Assembly: GCF_035222275.1 (NCBI RefSeq)
Contig: NC_085884.1
Coordinates: 868,001-932,000 of the forward strand
Origin: Podospora bellae-mahoneyi
Lineage: Eukaryota; Ascomycota; Sordariomycetes; Sordariales; Podosporaceae
Reading direction: 5' to 3'
DNA: 64,000 bases
Shown here in pieces: positions 11,601-22,053 of this stretch (position 1 is the first letter of the stretch; the number at the start of each line of letters is the position of its first letter). A program made the translations under genes and the position numbers. Below the pieces are notes generated by a model. The model had not been told where the DNA came from. It saw only the letters and a list, made by a program, of their open reading frames with translations, and did not search any database.

Positions 11601-13677
11601 GCGGGTCCCATTCCCCTCGTGCTGGCTAATAATGGTGCATGATGGTTTCCCCGGACTTTTCGCCAAACGCAGATTCCCTATGTCACCGTCCTCGACCTCG
11701 TGACAGATCTCGTTCTTTGTTGACCGTCACGCCACTGAACCATTCCAGTCAACAACTCCTACAACCTGGAAGCGCCACCGATTCTGTGGCGCTCCCTCGC
11801 CCATCAACCGCGCCAAGCGGCAAGGGCTGGCGGGGCAGCCGGGGCGGGAACGAGGGTGCGGCAGACGGTTGATGCCAAGGAGAAACCGAATGCGGGGGAA
11901 AAAGCTTGAGATTTTTGGGGGGTGGTGCGGGAAGCGAAACTCGGTTGCTTTTCGACGAGCGCCGGGATGGGAAACTTGACCGTCGCTGTCGCTGCATTGG
12001 GCACCGTGAAGCGAAGGGATGTGGACGATGAAAGAAAATTCCATTCTGCGATGTCGAGACATCAAGCCTCGTGATCATTTGAAGGTGCCGCTTTCTTTTG
12101 GATAGCATCATCAGAAGGTAATAACGGCAAGAAACATTACGGTACGTTACGCACTTTTCACCTCTCCCGTGTCTCTTCCACAACCCGCCATCTTTTGTTC
12201 CCGATCTGACACAGTTTCTCCAACGCCCGCAGGTCCCAAAAAAAAAAATTACGCCCTTTCTGGTTGCAAAAATCACGCAGACCGATCCCTAATCCCGTTG
12301 CGGATGACGGCCAACGGCATATGAAACGATCATCGAGAAAACGGCTTCCCCGTGGCAAGGAATGGCAATCCTCGCAATTATTAGCAGGCGGACCTTGCGA
12401 GCTAGTGGCTGTCTGCCGATCGCACACACGCCACACCGCGGTTTTTGAAGGTCTTGTGGAAAGGGAAAGGATGAACAAAAAGGTACGGATTGGCGTAGGT
12501 GCCGCTTCGTTGCACCGCAGAGAATTTGAAGGACAAGAAGTGGACAAATTGTGGGTGAGTTCAAGGCTCCAACAAGGAAACTTGAGGAGCTGGTATTCTC
12601 TGGTCGGCGAGGAAGTTGGCCAGTCATGGCTGTCGGTGGCTGCCCTCCATGTTGGCCCTCATGCTGCAACCAGCTGTCCACCACCCGAACCGTGCCGTAA
12701 CATGTGCGGACATTGCGCTCCATGGCTGTCTTGATCTGCCAACCAACCAGTCCCCAGGACGAGGAGATCTCGATGGCAGGAAAATGGTGAGAGAATCATG
12801 GGGGGGTCCTCTGCTTTTTATCATTTTGTCCACATGTTGACAGACAAGACCAAGGTGAGACTTGCACCTCCCATCTGCCGGATCTGCAGCCCGCGCACGC
12901 CCATCGTGAACCCCAGTCAAACCCAACCTCATGGCGTTGTTGACATCGGGAGGGATCTCTTTGTGAATTGGGATCGACAAGGCTGCGATGATGACTGATG
13001 ATGTTGACCTTGCCCCTCGTGCCCCTGTTCAACCGTTTTCTCAACAAGGAAAGGAAAGAAGCAACGGGATGCTTGCGCAAGAAGAAAAAACGAAGGAAGA
13101 GCCGGCTTGGCAAGTCCAAGGAGATTTATTTGCAACCGTTTTGTGCCAAGATCCTTGCCAAGTCTTTAACGTTTATGCATGACGATGGCACATCCTGGGA
13201 GCCTGGTCGTGGGCTTGGTCTGGGTTTGATGAAAATCTTTTAGGAGGGATATGCTCGATAGAATGCAGTTCAATTGTGAATAAAACTAAACTATTTGAAA
13301 ATATGACTTGTCAGGTGATGATTTGTGAAAGGACTAACAAGCACTCCTTTGTCAGCGAGACTTCCTCGATTATGAAGTCATGTTGAAATAATTTCTATTT
13401 CTAATTCCTCTTTGCATGCGTTTGAGGCAGGCTCATGACTGGCGCATATTCATGTATCAAACTTATTGCTGAACTAGGTTGATTGTAGAGCTACCATTTT
13501 ACACACGTCAGCTTATGTTGGTATACCGTTCAGCACCCATCGTATAAAATTGTAACTGCATGACCAAACTCTAATCTCACTTCAATGTCTTTGCATGCTG
13601 ACTTTGTATATGCCATCCAAACCATAAAAGACAAACTCCATACAACGCCCGTGATACCCACCCTACCTATGCTCTAC
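8605..13677. other. About 5 kb without a recognisable gene, upstream of the transporter
   Basis: Between the transporter start and the 3' end of the next gene I find no frame with a recognisable motif, no tRNA and no AT-rich repeat. Base composition is balanced, unlike the RIP blocks further right. Features seen are short: a GT run with CACACC near 9340, and A/T runs near 9990-10007 and 12239-12250. It could be a long regulatory region and 5' leader, or hold non-coding transcripts. Confidence 0.5.
8667..8679 (+). promoter_or_regulatory. Pair of CreA-like (SYGGRG) sites upstream of the transporter
   Basis: Two GTGGGG hexamers at 8667-8672 and 8674-8679 match the CreA/CRE-1 carbon-catabolite repressor consensus SYGGRG. 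They sit one base apart, about 65-75 bp upstream of the transporter ATG. Paired sites are what CreA usually needs. The site lies in a G-rich strand, so chance matches are easy. Confidence 0.4.
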
Positions 13678-15345
13678 TCACAACTGCCCATACCCCAGAA
13701 CCCTAGCCAAATGCCCCCTCGCCTCCTCAGCAAACCATTCAACCACCTTCCTCTCCCCGTTCTTCTCTTTCATCTTGTCTTTGACCACCATCTCCATCAC
13801 CTCCCGTGCCTCGGCCGTCATGGACTCAGCCCTTTTCTCATACCCACCCGCGGGGTTCTCCCCAAACAGCCTCTCGTCGATAAACTTCCAGTAGATAGGG
13901 TCTAATCCATATGATCTCCTCGCAGCATAGTTGATCCAAAAGCTCCCATCTTCCCAGTTCTTTCTCATCCTGACGGAGAGAGGTGGTTCTTTTGGTCCTT
14001 CCTGGTTGGTAGATATGGTGGTGGTGCTATCTCCCGATATATGAAGGTTGTCAAGCCACTTCGACACCGTCCCGTCTTCGGCCACCTTATCGTCTGCCAA
14101 CGGCTCCCCAAGACAAGGTACAGTCACCTCCTGTCCCTTTCCCAGTTTTTCCTCCTCCTGTTCCAACGCCCTGAGGAAAATCCCCAGATACTTCGGATAC
14201 TTTCCCACCCAATCATCTATCCCCCCTTCCACCCCACCATTCCACATATCTGGCTTCCTCAGCATCAACCACCAGGGCGGATCGGCCGCCATCGACCTCG
14301 GCCCAAACCAAGCCCATTCCCAATCAATCACCGCCCTCACCTCCCCCGTCTCGGGGTCAACCAGTACGTTGTGCGGCGTCAAGTCGTCGCAGATGAGCTT
14401 GAACGTCTCGGGCGTCGGTGTGATGTGCTCCTGCCGACTCGTGTAGCTTGGTGACGGCAGCAGGTTCATGTACGCCGCCCTGCGGAGCATGTGCCGGGCC
14501 GTGTACTTGTCCCGGGCGTCGTCCGCCGACTCAACGGCGTCGTTGCGCTGGAAGACGAGCTGGGCCATGTGGAGGTCGGTGAGGAACTGGTAGACCTCGT
14601 GGGAGGTGTTGAGGACGCGGTTGGAGGGGCCGAGGACAGACTCGGGGCAGCCGGCCATGGTGATGGTGTCGGTTAGGGTCTGGGGGAGGGCGCGGGCGTT
14701 GACGGTGTACTCCCCGTCCACGTAGCCGAGGCAGCCGCTTTGGGGCATGGTGAGTTTGTCGAGTTGGAGGAGGATGTTGCTCATTTGGCGGTAGAGGGAG
14801 AGGATCTTGTCTTCGGGCATGGTTGGGTTGATGGTGTTTGGGGCTTCGGGGTCGGTGTCTGGGTCTGCGAGAAAGGTGGACAGGTGGACTAGGTTTGGGT
14901 GGTAGTCCATGATGATGAAGGGTCCGAGGCCGGTGGGATTTTGCGAGGCAGTGCCCGAGTGGTAGATGTGGGGGATGGGGATGGTGGTGTTTGCCGTGAC
15001 GTAACGCATGAGGTTGACTTCAGCTTGGACTTTCTCTTCTCTCAGTTCCAGGCTGAAGCGCGGGAGCGGGACGCGCATCATGCCGTAGCTCTCGGGATCT
15101 TGGAACTCAATGACGAAGACGGCGTTGTAGCTCCCGCAGAGGGATGAGTGCCATTTCCCAGCTCTTCCGCCGTGGTACTTCTTGACTATGCGGATGATCT
15201 CTGTGCGCAACTCGGGATTCTGGATCTTTTCATTGACCCAGTCATATGACGCTTCTTGACGCTCTTCCACCATTTCATCTCCATACATGGCGACCTCGCG
15301 CGTCCGGCGATCCGGTCGAGGTTCCGGTGAAGGCGGTTCGGACAT
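13678..15345 (-). CDS. APH-family (aminoglycoside phosphotransferase-like) kinase
   Basis: A single-exon gene of 555 residues. It has the fungal APH layout: an N-lobe with SLCGSYNAVFVIEF (nucleotide-loop region) and an EVNLMRYV helix, a hinge near GPFIIMDYHP, then the catalytic loop ICDDLTPHNVLVD and the metal-binding VIDWEW. The catalytic loop begins CDD rather than HGD, which I remember as common in fungal members. Substrates of these fungal proteins are mostly unknown; small-molecule or choline/fructosamine-type kinases are the known relatives. The C-terminal 170 residues (LSVRMRKNWEDGSFWINYA.., PIYWKFIDERLFG) are typical of the ascomycete subgroup. The protein is probably cytosolic, as no signal peptide is seen. 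The gene is convergent with nothing close by. Confidence 0.85.
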   Translation of the reverse strand: MSEPPSPEPRPDRRTREVAMYGDEMVEERQEASYDWVNEKIQNPELRTEIIRIVKKYHGGRAGKWHSSLCGSYNAVFVIEFQDPESYGMMRVPLPRFSLELREEKVQAEVNLMRYVTANTTIPIPHIYHSGTASQNPTGLGPFIIMDYHPNLVHLSTFLADPDTDPEAPNTINPTMPEDKILSLYRQMSNILLQLDKLTMPQSGCLGYVDGEYTVNARALPQTLTDTITMAGCPESVLGPSNRVLNTSHEVYQFLTDLHMAQLVFQRNDAVESADDARDKYTARHMLRRAAYMNLLPSPSYTSRQEHITPTPETFKLICDDLTPHNVLVDPETGEVRAVIDWEWAWFGPRSMAADPPWWLMLRKPDMWNGGVEGGIDDWVGKYPKYLGIFLRALEQEEEKLGKGQEVTVPCLGEPLADDKVAEDGTVSKWLDNLHISGDSTTTISTNQEGPKEPPLSVRMRKNWEDGSFWINYAARRSYGLDPIYWKFIDERLFGENPAGGYEKRAESMTAEAREVMEMVVKDKMKEKNGERKVVEWFAEEARGHLARVLGYGQL

Positions 15346-16153
15346 GGTGTGGGAAATTAAAGGTTGAGCACTTCGACCAAAAAGTTAGCATCGAACTTTC
15401 CTGTGTAATGTCGATTGCTCGTTGCTGATAAATGATGTTGTAGAATTGAACCAAGACGCCTCAAAATGCAGCAGTTTGTTGGTGTTGGTCCAGCACGCAT
15501 TTGGGGCCCCTGGCCGAGAATTGGCGCCGTATCATTGGGGCTGTGTTTTGCAGCCAACCCCCAAACTGTGCCCCCATCAAAACATGAGTGTTTCCCGGTT
15601 CGTCGTTCATCAATAGCGGAACTCGATCCCGACAGTCTGGTTCAATGCACTTTGCCATGTCCGATCTGCGCTCAGGTCGTTGCACTGAAGCAAGAAGCCG
15701 AACGCGCCGAGAAGAGGTGTGATATTTATGGAAGGCTCGCGTCCCAGCAGAAACTTGGAGAGTGGGAATTGGGGCCTAATCGAGCAGTGCAGGGTGACTT
15801 CCAACAGCATCATAGCATCTTAAACCCCTTTCTGGAAGTCGCATGATGCACCGCGGTGGGCTTCTCACCATTTTGGGACCTGTTGAAGACCTGTGTGAGC
15901 GTCTTTTTTGAGACCAACAGGCCTAGGACGCCACGAATAGTTCTGTCAACGTAAAATTTGATGCCAAAAATGGCCACATACCTAGAAAGCCTTGAAAGAG
16001 TCTTGAGATGTGTTGCGTATAAGAAGACAGTAAATCCAACCTAAGAAGAACCCGATTTTCTCACTCCAGCTCATCATTCGCACTTTTCCAGTCCGGCACT
16101 GAAACCTTACAAGATCTCATACCTCTATTTCAAACACCCAAGCAGCCTTCAAA
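15346..16153. other. Divergent intergenic region between the kinase and the 16154 gene
   Basis: Both neighbours are transcribed away from this 0.8-kb stretch, so it should hold both promoters. The last 80 bp before 16154 are C/T-rich with aaggATG-type context (ttcaaaATG). No further gene seen. Confidence 0.45.
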
Positions 16154-16693
16154 ATGTCCAGAAATCCCAGCCGCTCCAACTCTCCCGCCCCTCGCCAGAG
16201 CACCATGACCGAGAGTACCCTCTCCTCCGGGTTTGGTGATTATGGCTCCCCCGGAATAGAAGGCTTTGTCCGCCCTCCTTCTCGCAGCTCCAGCACGGCT
16301 GCCCAGCGTGGAAGCGCCAGCACCTTCAGCAGCACTACTGCTCAGCGTGGAAGCACGACCACCACGGCTGGCCGCACCCCCTCAACTCCGGCGCGCCCAG
16401 CCTCTCCCGGTCCTCGACCAGGGAGCTCTGGCGGTGTTCGCCCAGGCAGTTCAGGTGGCGGTCGCCCAGGCAGCTCAGGCAGTGCAGGCTCCGGCGACTC
16501 CATCATTCCAACCGAGGGTAATGTGCCCGCAGCACTCCTCAACCGGGGCAAAAGGTCGCAGGAAGACAGGCAGAGGCTTGCCATTGGAGAGTCCAATGCT
16601 TCTATGCTGGATTCCCGTGGCCGTTCGGCTCGCCCCTCCCGTGACAGGAAGTCCAGAAAGGACGGCTCCAAGTCTTCTTCTCGCTCTCGCTAA
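16154..16693 (+). CDS. Disordered Ser/Arg/Gly-rich hypothetical protein
   Basis: A 179-residue single-exon frame with a good start context (cttcaaaATGTCC). It is low-complexity throughout: Ser/Thr/Arg-rich N-terminus, two AQRGS-type repeats, then three repeats of RPGSSG near residues 95-115, and a basic C-terminus ending in KSSSRSR. A more ordered patch lies at IPTEGNVPAALLNRGKRSQEDRQRL (about 120-145, shown here only in part as NVPAALLNRGKRSQEDRQRL). No domain is recognised. Codon use and third-position C bias look coding. Function unknown. Confidence 0.65.
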   Translation: MSRNPSRSNSPAPRQSTMTESTLSSGFGDYGSPGIEGFVRPPSRSSSTAAQRGSASTFSSTTAQRGSTTTTAGRTPSTPARPASPGPRPGSSGGVRPGSSGGGRPGSSGSAGSGDSIIPTEGNVPAALLNRGKRSQEDRQRLAIGESNASMLDSRGRSARPSRDRKSRKDGSKSSSRSR

Positions 16694-17282
16694 GAGACTC
16701 GATGGGCTTGAGCGTGCAGGTGTCCGGCATTCAGAAAGGAACTTGATTTGATTTCCCGCTTGGGTGGCGTATTGGGTAACATGTATCGTTTTGCTTTGTC
16801 GAGTTCGTTTTTGTTCTAGAATGGGTATGGATACATGGAGGAGGAGTTCTGGTTTGGGTGCTCGTTAGTGTCTGTGGTGTGGAAGAGATAACAATAGAAA
16901 TTTGGGATGCCTTGCTGGACAAGGCTATGCAAACCAATCCCCCGTTCCGTCTCTACGCCACCAAATGTGAATTGTTGCGCTGTACAGATGAGGTTACCAC
17001 TCCGACTGCCTAGCTGGTCCTGTGGAGGGAGCCGGGCAAGGTCAAAAGCATTGCTGAGGTGCTAACCGCCATGTGTGTCGGAACATACATTTATCTGTTA
17101 GCGCAGTAGCACTTGCACCCAGTTATGGTGGCTGTGCTTAGGAGGCGGTGCTCCCGAACGCTGAGCTCATTAGCAACCTATGCGAGATCAACCCTCACGA
17201 AAAAGCGCCAATCCACCCATGGTTCCCTTCCACAAGCCTTCATTCCCGGCGTTTCTTGACCACTTCAAACCACCACGACATC
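16694..17282. other. Intergenic, no gene recognised
   Basis: Contains the 3' region of the 16154 gene and the promoter of the 17283 gene. No motif beyond that is seen. Confidence 0.4.
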
Positions 17283-17669
17283 ATGGAACGCCTAACCCGA
17301 CGACCCACCCCGCATGCCGGCCCAGACAAGTCCCACTCAACCGATCTTGGCTCGACCTCTACCGGGCCGAGCCACTCAGCAACTGTGTCCACAATCGCCG
17401 AAGCTGGCGCCGCAATTGAGGCCAACCGGCAGCGGCGCCTCGAAGCCGAACAGGCGGCCGAACGGGTCCGCCAAGATATTGAGCGGATCCTCCAGCGGGG
17501 TCCGTTATCGGAGGAGAGAATGGAGGAGCTGTCCATCGCGGCAGAGGAGTTTTATCGGCAGTCGATGGAAAGGAGGAGGAAGCGGCAGTTGAGAGAGCTG
17601 GCAATCGCTGCTGGAGTGTTTCTCGTGGCACTGGTTGCCTGGTGGGCTTGGTGGAGGATTGAATGGTGA
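17283..17669 (+). CDS. Small tail-anchored membrane protein, unknown function
   Basis: A 128-residue frame starting at ATG 17283 (MERLTRRPTPHAGPD). The N-terminal third is polar and probably disordered. Residues about 50-100 form a charged helix (AANRQRR..EAEQAAERVRQDIERIL, ..SEERMEELSIAAEEFY), likely coiled coil, followed by a basic patch (MERRRKRQLREL). The protein ends in one hydrophobic segment, AIAAGVFLVALVAWWAWW, with only a few residues after it. That is the layout of a tail-anchored protein. In-frame upstream ATGs (17148) exist, but the upstream residues look non-coding. Confidence 0.6.
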   Translation: MERLTRRPTPHAGPDKSHSTDLGSTSTGPSHSATVSTIAEAGAAIEANRQRRLEAEQAAERVRQDIERILQRGPLSEERMEELSIAAEEFYRQSMERRRKRQLRELAIAAGVFLVALVAWWAWWRIEW

Positions 17670-18430
17670 CTGGGATTGTAATTCTCAATTCGCAAGGCTC
17701 CAGTGACGATGATCGATCGATCGACGTAACATCAATTCTCCCGGCTGGTAGGTAGGATCTAAGATGGTGTTTAAACGGTCTGGTAGTAGAATGGGTGTTC
17801 GTAGGAGGAATGAACGGTCGAGGGATCAACGTCTTCGAACAGGATCTGCTTGAAAAGTAGGGATCGCGTCGATGACGAGATTGCTAGTGCTGATCTTCTA
17901 GTTTTTTTTTTAAAAAAAAGAATCAGTCAGTGGGATTCTGTTTTTAGTAAGGTACATGTGGTAATACTAGCCGTCAGTGTAATGCGTGATGATGAATTCA
18001 AGGAGAAACTGTGGGGTAGTTGTTGCAGGAATACAAATGGCGCGGTTGCTCTGGTTGGAGTGTTTTTGTCAAGGAACGGAGCTCCTAAGGGCAGTGCCTT
18101 CCCGTCGGAATTCAGCTACAGTCGGGTGGTAGGCTAGCAGGATTGCACTCAGATGTCGCGCCGCCAAAGTAGGAGAAGGCACTACCGCACCTACAGTACA
18201 GGTACTCCGGCTTCCGCCTTTTCATTATGCCATGCCCAGGCTCTCCCTGACCGCACGTTTGACGGTCCGCCCGAGCCGTACCTGACCTACTTCCAACCGT
18301 CAAAATTTCCATTGATTCTGGCCATAGGTTACACGGGCAGGCAAGACACACAAAGCTCCTATGTGCACGATTTGTAGTTTTTTAGTCCTCCGCTATAGTC
18401 CCTGTCTCTCTGTCTCTTTTACTAACAGGC
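17670..18430. other. Intergenic, no gene recognised
   Basis: Holds a (GATC)n-type run near 17711-17724 and a T10A8 self-complementary run near 17902-17919. No coding region is supported. Confidence 0.4.
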
Positions 18431-19021
18431 TTATGCACCGATCTATCAAAGTTTCTCGCGTTAGCATCGAATTCTATAGCTGCTCATGCACCCAAAGGTC
18501 CCAAGAAGCGACACTTTGACATACCTGCCAAACATCCAACCCAACCCCAACCTCATTCGGTCCTCCAGTGGCATATGCAACAGCCGAGTTCAACCACTCG
18601 TACTTTGGGCTCGCCGTCTCGAACAGGATGTGCACATGAGGCGCGTGTCCCTTCTCGAAGATCAAGATCGTGGCGTTGTCATCGGTGTGCAACGAGTAGA
18701 GGGCGTCTGGGCTGAACACACCCTGGCGTGAGGTCAGGCCCCAGTCGAGACCCTTTCCAACTGTCCCTATTTGTGATATTAGCGACACAACATTCGTTTG
18801 AACGGGTCGCAGTTCCTACCACTGATCTTCGGGCCTACAGCATTCCCGCCCGAGATTGTCAAGAGATCCCTTGTGCCGTAGGGGACAGAACCGATGGAAA
18901 TGGGCTCCGCGAAGGTCAGGTTAACGCTGAAGAGGTAGGTTAGGGTCGGAGGGGCGGGATCGACAGCTAGTGCTGCCACAGCGAGGGCACAGAGGGCAGA
19001 TAAACTACGAAGGGATAGCAT
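18431..19021 (-). CDS. Secreted DUF3237-family protein
   Basis: Exons 19021-18820, 18766-18525 and a 12-base last exon 18442-18431 give 151 residues. Residues 1-20 (MLSLRSLSALCALAVAALAV) are a signal peptide. The mature part carries the DUF3237 pattern: LTYLFSVNLTF, GSVPYGTRDLLTISGG..GPKISG, GLDWGLTSRQGVF.. YSLHTDDNATI, HILFETASPKYEWLN and a final GLDVWQ. The first intron is 53 bp in phase 1. The second has a GTATGT donor, a GCTAAC branch site and a TAG acceptor, and ends the protein WQIGA. Without it the frame reads through to a stop at 18474 with a 16-residue tail unlike the family, so I prefer splicing. DUF3237 is a beta-barrel family without a settled activity. Confidence 0.8.
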
Positions 19022-19768
19022 GATGGTGACTGAGCGCTGACTAGGTAACAAAGGGTTGGTTTGGAGCCAACTCCAAAGCTCAGAAAGGAAGCAACAATAA
19101 TCATTTATACTTGCTGTTTTTCATGTGCCCCTGTCAGCACTACGAGCCGCCACCTCATATCCTCCCGTGTTCGCACAACAGAGTAGCTAACGGCTAAACT
19201 GGAACCACAACAGAACCCTGCAGTGATTAGGTGCCCTCTTTTGCCTGAAGCAATCAGCGCATACATCGCAGTCAGATCTGTCTCGCACATCACCGGGAAT
19301 CCCAAGAGTCCGAGGTGATAGATCACCTCGAGATGAGATCGCCTTGTTCCTGCAGGTAATATCTGAAGCGAGTCGGTTCCTACATACATCCGTGGGACAG
19401 TTGGGCCTAGAAGTTCCCATCAATATGCCAAATATCATCAGCGAACAGCTAAAACAATTCATGAGGATACATTATCGCATGCGCAAAAGAAATCGAAGTC
19501 AATTGACCGTCTCCTCTACTAAACACTCAAAGCTATGGATGCCAAGATAGGAATCGCGTTCCCATCCTATGCGACCAGCCTCAGGCCAGCCACTCCACTC
19601 CCATGAATTCCTTGCCCATTCCAGACGGGTGTCGACATGCCCCCAAATAGCACCGATCCTCCTCCCCCAGATCTCAATCAGATACCATCAGTTCCATGCC
19701 TACCCATCCATCTCCCAAGCAAGATCCATATCATTGCCATTGTTGGTATTCCTCGGTAGTCAAGGAAT
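19022..19768. other. Intergenic, no gene recognised
   Basis: Promoter side of the DUF3237 gene and 3' side of the double-psi-barrel gene, both on the minus strand. Nothing else supported. Confidence 0.4.
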
Positions 19769-20231
19769 TTAGAGCCAGACCCAAGAACCCTGAATGCGGC
19801 CACGGCCGAGATAAGCGAGCTGCGAGAAGGCAGCGGGGCTGAGATCCAAGCTGCCGGCGGAGCAGGCAGGGCAGCGGTCGACAACGGCGACCTCAACGGA
19901 CTTGCCCTCGAAAGCTGGCGCGGAGGCGGCGACCGCAGAGAGGTTGTTGTTGGGGTTGCCGCCGGGGGTTTGGGTGTTGAAGTCGGTGCGGGAGAGGGCG
20001 ACGACGAACTCGCTGTCCTGATGGAGCTGGCCGCAGGCGCCGAGTCCGACAGAGGGGCCTGTCTAGGTAGTGGTTAGTAACTGGCATTTAGAGTTGTTTG
20101 AGATATAGAGTGGACATGCTGTAGTGAATGAAGTCACCGGAGGCGGCGGCGGCAGCGTTTGTAGGGGCAGCCATGGCAGAGGAGGCGAAGATGGCGACGA
20201 GGCCAGCAGCGAAGGGGGTGAAAGAGACCAT
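19769..20231 (-). CDS. Small secreted double-psi beta-barrel (RlpA/expansin-like) protein
   Basis: Exon 1 is 20231-20120 and exon 2 is 20058-19769, giving 133 residues. Residues 1-21 (MVSFTPFAAGLVAIFASSAMA) form a signal peptide, written here only as a range for the longer part. The mature protein has PSVGLGACGQ, then DSEFVVALS, EVAVVDRCPACSAGSLDLS and FSQLAYLGRGRIQGSWVW. This is the double-psi beta-barrel of RlpA-like, barwin-like and expansin-like fungal proteins; DRCPxC..DLS is the core of the fold. They are secreted, and some bind carbohydrate or inhibit proteases. The only in-frame intron has a GC donor (GCATGT at 20119-20114) and a GACAG acceptor, so this would be a GC-AG intron of 61 bp. 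An alternative is a damaged GT donor. Confidence 0.8.
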
Positions 20232-21066
20232 TTTGACGGTTGTGGAAGAACGATTTCTTTATTGGTTTCTGGAAGAAGTCTCTGGTGGCGGGCGTCGAAG
20301 GTCACGATGGGTCATCTGGAGCCCATCCGTACGTACCCCACTGCTTGGGTCAAAGGAAAGGAGCGGTATTACAGGAGATAGTAAGTCTGTACTTGGGGTG
20401 AGGCCGGCTATTTCCATCACGAGGTCTCTTTCGGGAGCTATAGGGGGTCATTCCGTTTGCTGCGCCAGGTTCATTACTTGGGATGATCGCCTGGAGTCTT
20501 TGTTTCGGAGCTCCTCGAGGTCACGGTAACCTCAGCCCAATGGAGATCGAGATATCAACAAATTCCAGTATAACGGAAAGCAGTGGTCATTTAGTATCTG
20601 AGACCCTGCACATTCATTTCTAGTTGCTCCTCCTTTTCCGCTGACAGTCACACCCTGCCGTTTGGGGCCGTAAGACCCCGCCTGACGCTCTGTTGAATCC
20701 CGATATCAAGAGCTCTGCTCCGGCTTGCTGGAGCAAATGGCAGAAGAATAAAGAAGGGAATCAGATTGTTTGGAGACCTCGTCTGTTGAGGGTGTCATCT
20801 TTCAGCTTGGAGCTCTCATCCGGTGCTGATAGCTCACGAGAGACGCGAGCGTGGGTTAGGGTTGATGCCTCAAGCCACTTTTTCTTTGTTTACAGCTGGG
20901 GATCCATACTTCTATCACGACGGCAACGTCCCTTTTGCTGATGTGACACTAGACGTGGAATCATTTCAGGCACTTCTTCAACAACGATGGACTAAGTTCT
21001 TACCATGTATCCAATGCTACGATCGATCTTTGATACTATTCCACCACGAAATACCCAACCTAACTA
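20232..21066. other. Intergenic, no gene recognised
   Basis: Upstream of the double-psi-barrel gene and downstream of the SET gene. No coding region supported. Confidence 0.4.
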
Positions 21067-22053
21067 TTATCCATTCAGCGCCGCCTCCAGCGTCATCTTA
21101 CCCCAAAACCAGTCATCCACCTCCGACCCCTCCATCCTCGCCACCTCATCAGGGGGAGACCTACCCCTCAACTGCCACGACGCATGCTGAGAAGGGTTCT
21201 CCACATACCCCCTCAACTTCGCAACCTCAAGACTATCCTCCCCCTCAATTACAACCCTAACCTCGAGCGCCCGCTGAGCAAAGATCTTGGCCCTCCTCTC
21301 ATCCGCATACATACACGCAATCTGAAACGCAACAACGTGCACCTTCGGAATCAACTGATACCAGATCCCCTCCTCCCTAAAAACCGCAAACATCTCCCGC
21401 AGCAGCGCCAGCGCCTTTGCGTAATAGAACGTCCCATTACCATCCTCGAGTTCATGCTCAATCGCCGCAATCTCCAACAACCGCATATCGCTCTCCTCGC
21501 TCGCCCCCGGCGGCAAGCCACACAGCTCGCACTCGCAGTGAAAGAGGAAGCAACCCTCCAAAAACTTTTGGCGGTGCACCCGCGGTCCAGTCTGCGTCAT
21601 GTACGAGACGATGAGCTCCTCCCCGTCTTGAATATCCCTCAGCGCGTGGATAGTCAACCGCTCGGTCTCGTTATTCCAATTGTAATGTGTGTTGGGCCGG
21701 CAAGAGTAATTCATGCGAGACATCTCAAGGAACAGCCCACACTCCGGTTCGTGGGTGCCAAAGAGGAGGACGTTGGTTTTGGTGATGCCGCAGATGGGCC
21801 TGACACCCGATTCTTTGCTGTACGAGTTGCGCAGGGAGACGTAGGCACGCTTCTGGTCCTTGGTTAGGTGGTGAAGCTCCGAGACGATGAGCGCTTCTAA
21901 GACGTCGGGACCTATTTCGACAGATGGGACCTGGAATAATGGCGCTTCGGAGAGGATGCGGGTTCCTTTGGGGATTTTGGAGGTGGTGATGAGTCCTTTG
22001 CCTTTGCCAGGGACTTCGCGCATGACGTAGGGTTTTGTGGCGGCTTTCTCCAT
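21067..22053 (-). CDS. SET-domain protein (SMYD/SET5-like)
   Basis: A single exon of 328 residues. The start at 22053 lies in a good context (gtcacaATGGAG), and the conserved part begins at once: VPGKGKGLITTSKIPKGTRIL (start of SET, 14-34; core GKGKGL). The SET core follows with CGLFLEMSRMNYSCRPN near 105-121, RLTIHALRDIQDGEELIVSY and a post-SET cluster FHCECELCGLP. The C-terminal 130 residues are helical (AKALALLREMFAVF.., AQRALEVRVVIEGEDS), as in fungal 'SET domain protein 5' relatives. These proteins are taken to be lysine methyltransferases. The usual NHSCxPN motif reads NYSCRPN: the histidine is a tyrosine (residue 116), a possible loss of cofactor contact or a natural variant. No stop or frameshift. 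Confidence 0.85.
   Translation of the reverse strand: MEKAATKPYVMREVPGKGKGLITTSKIPKGTRILSEAPLFQVPSVEIGPDVLEALIVSELHHLTKDQKRAYVSLRNSYSKESGVRPICGITKTNVLLFGTHEPECGLFLEMSRMNYSCRPNTHYNWNNETERLTIHALRDIQDGEELIVSYMTQTGPRVHRQKFLEGCFLFHCECELCGLPPGASEESDMRLLEIAAIEHELEDGNGTFYYAKALALLREMFAVFREEGIWYQLIPKVHVVAFQIACMYADERRAKIFAQRALEVRVVIEGEDSLEVAKLRGYVENPSQHASWQLRGRSPPDEVARMEGSEVDDWFWGKMTLEAALNG

Noticed and set aside
12264-12734. Plus-strand frame of 156 codons in the gene-free region
   Set aside because: Overlapping frames of equal length exist on both strands, and the composition shows no codon bias or motif.
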